A stretch of 64,000 nt of DNA from Otatea glauca (lineage: Eukaryota > Streptophyta > Magnoliopsida > Poales > Poaceae), in NCBI GenBank assembly GCA_036346275.1, contig CM070719.1, forward strand, positions 19,447,185 to 19,511,184, given 5' to 3'. Below the pieces are notes generated by a model. It was not told where the DNA came from. It searched no databases and saw only the letters and a list, made by a program, of their open reading frames with translations. Made by a program: the position numbers and the translations under genes. Positions 57,666 through 64,000 of this stretch are shown in pieces (positions within the stretch are counted from its first letter, which is position 1; every line of letters begins with the position of its first letter).

Positions 57666-60600
57666 TTAAGTATTTCTAAAATCTACGCGACAAAGGTTCA
57701 GTTTCCAATTTAAGTTTGCGACTGCACTATATGGGATTATTTAACCATTTCTCAAGCATTCTTAGGGGATGACCCTAAGAGTGTTTTAAAGTTGATTCCA
57801 CGATGTATGGCTCTTATTCGAGATGTTTCTCATAGAAGTGATCATTAGGGCCTAACATGAACTTATTTTAATATTGCAAAAATATGAAGTATTTTTGTAT
57901 AACCAGGAAGGGTATTATGTTTTAAGGTTCCAGAATTTGGTTTTGTCAAATTTGAAGTTTGTTTGTGAAAGTTATAACTATTCGGATTACACAAATATTA
58001 ATGCTTCAACTCTTGAACATTTAATTCTAACTATAATGAAACCTAAATATTTTACATATCTGGTATCCTTGAGAAATCAAGAGTATAACAAAATAGTTTT
58101 ACAAGGATTTGAATTTATTTAATCCCTATTCTAACTATTTGATTTTTTCAATGCATATATATACATTATTCACACCTAGGTCATACTCTATTTTTAAGGT
58201 TAATTCAAATCAAGTTTGTTCCTTAATCATTTTAGCCAATTTAGATAGCCTACTGTTGTCATACTAGTATTTGGAAATCAATACTACTCATTTTTTATCT
58301 CTTTTACATAAATTCTATATTTTTGAATATTTTTAGTATTGAGAACAACCTTTAATGGAAAATAATTCAAAAAAAGTTGAAATCTAAATATTTTTATATA
58401 TTTGATTTTTTGGAAGTATAAGGATTTCATTAAAATTGGTTTCATTCAATTCTAAGTTCGTTTGCAACATTTTTATACGTAGCACATCTTTAGGCCTTTT
58501 ATTCAAACTTCAATTTGAAATTCACCCAGTGATCATTTTCAAAATATTATTGCATATTCTGAAATTAATTTATTTTAAAGGAATATAGAAATTTATTTCA
58601 TTCAATTTGGATCTATGGTTCAAAAGTTATAGCTAATTCAATTGCCTCCGGTATGGAAAATAAACTAAATTAGGAAAATACGCATTCACTTTTGGAAAAC
58701 GGTTTCGCTACTGCATGCGCTGGCTCAACAGAATCGGCCCACGGATACTGACAGTCTGGGCCTGTGAGTCAGCGACCACGCGACGCAACTACCTACTGAC
58801 GATGGCGGCCTACCTATCAGCCCGCACGAGAGGGGAAGGGCTACTAGCGCGTGGGGCCTTGAACTCGGCTTAGTTTAGTTGACAAGCTGCCCCCACTCAC
58901 CAGCGACTGCACTAGCATGCGCAAGAACCGGTCGAGCGACTAACAGCAGGGACCTATCGGTCGGTGGCACAAAACAGGGGCCTTCGGTTTTCGGCTCGCC
59001 GGCGACGAATATTCCCCAGGCCGGCGGAATGGTTAGCACCTAAAGCTTCAATGGATCATGGTGCATCTAGGGGTGGTACTCACTCGACCGGAGATGGCCG
59101 GAAGGTAGGACGCCACCGTGGGGGTGCGGCGGTGCCATGGTCGGTTCGGTGCAAGCTTCGCATGCGACTTCATTTTCAAGGGAAAGGCTTTGGGTGAGCA
59201 TCAATGGAGCGGGAGGATCCCATTTTACCTGAAGATGAGTCGGAGAGCGGTCGAAAAGTGATGCCACCGAGCGCCAACCTCGAGGAAGAAAAACAGCAAT
59301 GCAAGGGTGCTGCAGGCAAAGTGGAGCGAAAATAGAGTTTGATCAGTAAACTAAGATGTCTAATGAAACTCTGGATTGAACGAATTTGAGAGATTACCAT
59401 CGAATTCACTCAATTGCAGTTCTTCCCATCTTTCGGCTTTTTCCGCGGTGAGAGCGAAGAAGAGAGCTCAATCGAGTGATTAGGTTCAGATAATGAGTAG
59501 AAGAAATAAAGGAGGCTCATTGCAACGCTATGGCTGTATTTATAGTCGTCATGAGATGACTTACAGCGTTTGACTGCAAGACCAAATTGCGGCTCAGTTC
59601 TGCTCCTAGCGATGAGATGGCACGAGGTCTCTCACTGGCACAGAATGACGTGAGTTTGACAAGGTATGGCGCGGGAGACACAAAGATGAACGTGGCTGCA
59701 AGTGATTGCGCTACTCCGAGAGTTGGTGAGGAAGGCGCGAGAGGCTGAGAGAGCTATGCGAGAAGGAGGAGAAAGAAACGGGGCACGCAACTGACCAGCG
59801 GGATCGGGACCACCGGGCAGTGGCTAAGGTGGTCTCCCGTTACTTGCCAGCGAATGGGGTTAGTACAGTTCCCGGGCCCAAACGTTAGTGAGAGGAGACA
59901 AGATAAGCTAATAAGGTCGGTGGAGATAGGTTAGTACTCTCATTTTCTTCGCTATCAAATGAGGTTGAACAATTGTGAAACTTTTTGACCGAGGTCTCCT
60001 GGTAGTTTTTATCTTCCAGTAAAAATATTGGGTCAAAATATTCTATATAGAATTTATATAAATTTTGACATTAGACACTGTCTAGAAATTCCTTTTTAGA
60101 TTTTATTTTATTTAAGGCTGTTAATGATATTATTTATTTTTGAGACTTTTTGTCAGAGTTCTATTAGGTTAACGGTTCTCCCATAAAAATTTCAAGTTAA
60201 AATATTATGTATTTATTTTATAATAATTTTGACATTCTATTTTGTAGATTTTTAAGGTCTCTGTTTTTGAATTTTTAGAAGGATTATATCACTTTATTAA
60301 TTTATAAGAATTTTTCCAGAAGTAGATTATACACTCAGGGCATTATAGTAATTTTCTTAGCCCCAGATAAGCTTTGACCATTTTCTATTAATTCTGACCC
60401 TACTGTTTCTAGTCAAAAGGAGTTGCCAAATTATTTATTTATTCATGTTCCTATGCATAAGATTTTTATTTTCTGACTTTATTGATTTACCAGCATAGCT
60501 AGGGTTCCATGGTAAATTTTTCAAAATTTTACTTTTACCTTTTTATCTTATTACCATTTCCCATTCATTAATTCTTTTTGTTGGATTTTTCATTCAAAGC

Positions 60601-60720
60601 ATAAATCCAAGGAAATCCAAATAAAAACCAATAATGTTAAGAAAACTCATAAATAACTATATTCAAATTCAAAATATATATATATTCACTTTATTAGAAA
60701 TTTCGGGATGTTACAAGTAT

Positions 60721-61645
60721 TGTTGAAGGTTATAAGACTGAAGAGGTTATTGAGTTCTGCATGAACTATCTGGGTAAAAGACAAGCAATTAGTGTTCCTG
60801 TATCTCATCATCAGGGTAGAATTGCTAGCAAAGGAACCATTGGGTCCAAACTAATGAGTCCGCACTTTGATATGTATTACAAAGTGCATTTGACAATCTT
60901 GTAGCACAGAGCAGAAGTTCGTCCATACATGGAGCAGCATAAGTTGATATTATGGGAAGAGAATCTACATATGGATGAGCTTTCTATCACGCGAGAACAC
61001 AACGATTGATTCCTCACATTGTTCAAACAAAAGGCGAAGGTTTTCGTCAGTGAGGATGTCAAATGGTTGGCTGACGTACTAATATTTAATGTACAGACAT
61101 GGCAAGGGTACGATATTAATGGCTACACCTTTTACACTAAAAGTCAAGATGCAAAGAGTACTGTTCAAAATAGTGGTGTGAGTATAGATGCTTTGTAAGA
61201 TGATCACTCGAAAAGAGGATTCTTAACCACAATGAACTCGTACTATGAGATGATCGAAGAAATTTGGGAGCTCGATTACGGAATATTCCAAGTTCCATTG
61301 TTCCAATGTGAGTGGGTGGGACTTCCACATGGAGTGAAGGTTGACAAGAGAGGTTTTACTCTTATGGATCTCAATAGACTCGCCTATAAAGATGAACTGT
61401 TCGCCCTTGTGAAGCAAGCAAATAAAATCTTCTACGTGCGTGATCCGGCAAATCCGAGGTTGCACGTCATCCTTCATGGGAAGAGGCGGATCATTGGAGT
61501 TGAAAATGTCATAGATGATGAAAAGTACAACCAATTCGTTGAAATACCTCCGTTTGTAGATGGGGCATGTCTTAGCGGTGACGGTGACACACATGGAACA
61601 AACTACATGCGTGTAGATCATCAAGAAGGGTTGTATTGTAAATAA
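60721..61645 (+). pseudogene. tnp2: CACTA transposase tnp2, 3' part (DUF4218 end and DUF4216)
   Basis: Directly after the AGTAT duplication the frame reads GYKTEEVIEFCMNYLGKRQ, the continuation of the tnp2 C-terminus left at 22583. After two stops (near 60901 and 61007) come SEDVKWLADVLIFNVQTWQG and GYTFYTKSQDAKSTVQNSGV. The frame 61232-61645 encodes the DUF4216 domain (IWELDYGIFQVPLFQCEWVG, YKDELFALVKQANKIFYVRD) and closes with GTNYMRVDHQEGLYCK and TAA. The stop at 61643-61645 looks like the natural end. Colinearity with the 5' part proves that A inserted into an existing tnp2. Confidence 0.9.
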
Positions 61646-61699
61646 AGGGACTATGCCAATGTAAATAATGCTATGTGTTTCAAATGATTGTAAAAAAAG

Positions 61700-64000
61700 T
61701 GTAATATCCTAAATAGTTTTTTCTATTTTAGGCTAATATTGGGTTTTTGTAGGCTATGTTGTCCTAGTGGGCTGTTTTTGGGCCGTCGGGTCCTGTTTTT
61801 TTGGCCCATAAGGGGGGGAGACCCTGCCTTAACCACAAGTTTTTCCTCCCACCTCTCCCCAGCCGCCCCATATCTGTTTTGGCAGCACATTCTTGCACCC
61901 CTTGTTCCCCCTGGTGATTTCTCTTCCTCCTAGCAATCCTTGGCTGTGAATCCTCCTTCCTCCTTGCGATTTCTCTTTGGCTTTGAGCCTTCTCCCTCCT
62001 GGCGCGAATGGTTTTCCCTTCTTGGACCTTGTCCTTGCCACTCCCTTGCTGCCTTGGTGATTGGTTGCAAGGGTGTGAGTTGATCGTGTGAACCGATGGA
62101 AGAAATCTTTCTCGGCGTTGATCTCGTGGGTCTTCGGGAAGGTAAAATTGTTTCTCTAGGTGGTTTGGGTTTTGGTGGGTGTAATATAGTTTACCCCCTC
62201 TAAGGTTTACTGTTTTAATGTTGATATTAATTTTTATTGGAGGAAGTTTAGACCTGGGATCGTTCTGATCTCATGCAGTGCTGGTCGCAGCATTAGATTT
62301 GAGTTTCAAAATAGTTATGTTCTTTTTCAGAGAGGTTGGATGTTGAGAAAGTTGTAGATAGTTGTCTCACGGTTAATTAGAGAACAAAATCATGAATTTT
62401 GGTTCAGAAAATTAAAAGTTATGCTTGTTTTAGTACCTGCTGCTCATTGTAACATTTTCTGTTGTTCAAAATTCGGGCTGTCTGGATCCGAAGTTCAGTT
62501 CAAGTTTCAGGGCACCTATGGTCATTTCCAGAGGGTTTGGATGTTTTGAAAATCATAGATCGTTCTCTTAAGTTTAAGTAGAGATCAAGAACACAAATTT
62601 TGGTTTATAGCCGTTTAAAAGTTATGGTTGTTTTATTGCCTGCTATCCAGAATTTATTTCCTTTGGCAGTTACTGTGGTATTTTACGTTTTAGGGCCAAT
62701 TAGAGGCCGAATCAAATTTTCTCAATACCTAGAAAAAGTTGGAAAATTTCATGTAGATTCTAAAAATGTCCTCATTTGATAAATTTGGAGTTGTATAGAT
62801 TTAGTTATACTATTTTGAAGTCTGCTGTCCAGTGTGGTAGCAGATCTGGTTTCAGGGCTACATATGGAAGGCTAAATGTTTTATTTGAGAAAGTTGGTTA
62901 ACTGGAAATGTGCGGGTAAATTTCATTAGTTTCATAAAGTTCTTGATCCCTAGGGTTTGGGTTATAGGGGAGGAACTTATAACCTTTAGATCATCGGGAC
63001 AGCAAAGGGGCGGTTTTGTTCGCCGAGCGAGAAAGTAATAAAATTTGAGTAGGGTGTAGGTTTGATGTCGCTAAATTTATTGCATGTGCTGTGATTGCAT
63101 TGTGTTGAGATGTATGCAATTTATTTTCAGGTGGTGTGACTTCAGGAGTGGCCTCAACCTTGCGCCACTCCGCTTCTCGTGGTTAAGGCAAGTGCATCGT
63201 ATATGATAATTGATAGAGCTGGTTTGATGTTTTGGAACGAAGAATGTTTATTTGCTGTCCTAAACGATTAGGTCCTACATTACCACTGATTTATACATAT
63301 CTTGCTATCTTTATGTCAATGGATATGTTTATGTCATGTTTATGGTTATGAGAATGTGGAAAAATAAATGCGACTTGCGAAGTACTCATGTCATTTGCAT
63401 ATGTGCATTCATGATGGAAGAGGTGACCCGTGTGGGCCTCTATGTCTCACTTGTAGTGAGCATGAAAGACCTACCTCGGTAGGCCCCTCCACGGGATGGA
63501 AGGGAATGAGAGGGTGGACACCGACGGGTGTGCACTTAGCTATACCGGTATGAGCTATGAGATGGTAATGAGCATATGAGCATGCATGATGCATTGCATG
63601 GATGGTGACAAGCGCATTTTAAATTAATGTGTTCATTTCCATGTATGTTTATCACTAATGAATTGACGGTGCCATGTTTTATTCTTAAGTATTATTTTCT
63701 GGTATGATGCACTTTGCTGAGTTTTGGACTCATGCTTGTTTATTTAAATGTTTTTAGATACCTTGAGATCGGCATCTGGGAAGGGGTTGTAGCACCATCA
63801 CTCCACTTGTTATCACTAATTTAGACAACCGTGTTCTTAAGTTTTTTGTAACAGATTCCAATTAGTGGAATGAGACTTTGGTTATACCTTGGTTTTGGTC
63901 TAGATAAGTAATGTATGGAATTTATGGTTGTCATTATGGTCATGTCTGGTTAAGTATTATGTGTGGCTTATGTTCTTGGCTTGAGATCGAGTTGAACATC
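61700..64000 (+). mobile_element. LTR-like sequence running off the right edge (element F)
   Basis: It begins TGTAATATCCTAAATAG at 61700, 55 bp after the tnp2 stop, preceded by AAAAG. The sequence has the LTR look of this window: a TGTAA-AT-CC start, a pyrimidine-rich leader (61840-62040), GAAGTACTCATG near 63377 and GGACTCATGCTTG near 63726. No coding frame is found. The other LTR and target duplication lie outside the window, so identity is inferred from the start and from its abrupt junction with CACTA-2. Confidence 0.5.

Larger units (their letters stand above)
22584..60715 (-). mobile_element. Large pol-less LTR retroelement (element A), LARD-like, interrupted by B and C
   Basis: The outer ends TGCAACGACCCC (22584) and GGGATGTTACA (60715) are flanked by the 5-bp duplication AGTAT (22579-22583 and 60716-60720). 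With inserts removed, the LTRs are about 4.6 kb (left, internally deleted) and 5.6 kb (right), and the interior is 3760 bp (35636-39395). Read on the minus strand, the order is 5' LTR, primer site, leader, a small frame, a CCHC-knuckle region, polypurine tract, 3' LTR. No protease, reverse transcriptase, RNase H or integrase is present in the interior. The layout resembles LARD elements (long LTRs, 3-4 kb interior), but with a protein-coding segment. It sits inside tnp2. Confidence 0.9.
39396..60715 (-). repeat. Element A right (5') LTR, split by chromovirus C
   Basis: The parts 39396-41932 and 57671-60715 give a 5582-bp LTR, starting TGCAATGATCCCC and ending TTCGGGATGTTACA. It carries the 1014 bp missing from the left LTR. 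The TATA box is at 59536-59547 on the minus strand. Confidence 0.9.
18826..64000 (+). mobile_element. CACTA element carrying tnp2 (CACTA-2), split by a 38-kb nest and running off the window
   Basis: The left terminus at 18826 (CACAACTATAGAATGG) is a decayed form of CACTACTACAAAATGG, followed by subterminal AACCGATTGTGATG repeats. The first 640 bp parallel CACTA-3. A tnp2 gene starts at 20276, is interrupted at 22583 by element A, and resumes at 60721, ending at 61645. A further LTR (F) begins at 61700. The right end is not in the window, so the original size is unknown. Mutated ends, stops and insertions make it immobile. Confidence 0.8.

Noticed and set aside
61739..62041. Frames on both strands after 61700
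   Set aside because: They fall in the pyrimidine-rich leader of the F LTR and have no recognisable domain.

Overview
This window is transposon-dominated nuclear DNA from a flowering plant, almost certainly a grass. CACTA elements with Ulp1-like cargo, a Stowaway end reading CTCCCTCC, Ty3/Gypsy chromoviruses beginning TGTAACATCCC and a Ty1/Copia element all point to Poaceae; the species cannot be named from sequence alone. I found no convincing single-copy host gene, no functional RNA gene and nothing prokaryotic. Every long reading frame I could interpret belongs to a mobile element, and almost all are broken. No wholly new system is visible; the interesting material is element architecture.

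Layout. 1-5180: right part of a CACTA element (CACTA-1) with a Transposase_24-like gene and a DUF8039/Ulp1-like gene. 5181-7401: intergenic DNA with a degenerate 45-65 bp repeat, a tRNA-like A/B-box segment and two Stowaway-like MITEs. 7402-9760: a short CACTA deletion derivative (CACTA-3), complete at both ends, filled with several variants of one subterminal repeat. 9764-13699: unassigned DNA holding a miniature LTR element (TRIM-like, 10850-11530) and a 148-bp hAT-type MITE (12858-13005). 13700-16113: a minus-strand Copia LTR remnant (element G). 16114-18825: a degenerate LTR-retroelement interior (element E). 18826 to beyond the right edge: a third CACTA copy (CACTA-2) with a tnp2 gene.

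The tnp2 gene is split by a 38-kb nest. Element A (22584-60715, minus strand, target duplication AGTAT) has LTRs of about 5.6 kb and a 3.8-kb interior that encodes tandem CCHC zinc knuckles but no pol. Its left LTR was hit by Copia element B (24241-32690, duplication GTTTC). Its right LTR was hit by Gypsy chromovirus C (41933-57665, minus strand, duplication TTAAG). C's RNase H region was hit by solo LTR D (46697-51618, duplication GGATG). tnp2 resumes at 60721 and ends at 61645. Another LTR (F) begins at 61700 and runs off the window. The insertion order is therefore E, then CACTA-2, then A, then B and C independently, then D.

How the parts relate. The three CACTA copies are one family: they share ends, subterminal motifs and a long inverted repeat upstream of the coding region. 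A lacks its own enzymes but shares LTR termini, a tRNA-Met-type primer site, a palindrome next to the polypurine tract and an LTR-internal block with chromovirus C, so A was plausibly mobilised by C-like enzymes. Coordinates of elements with matching target duplications are exact to the base; those of G, E, F and the left edge of CACTA-1 are approximate.
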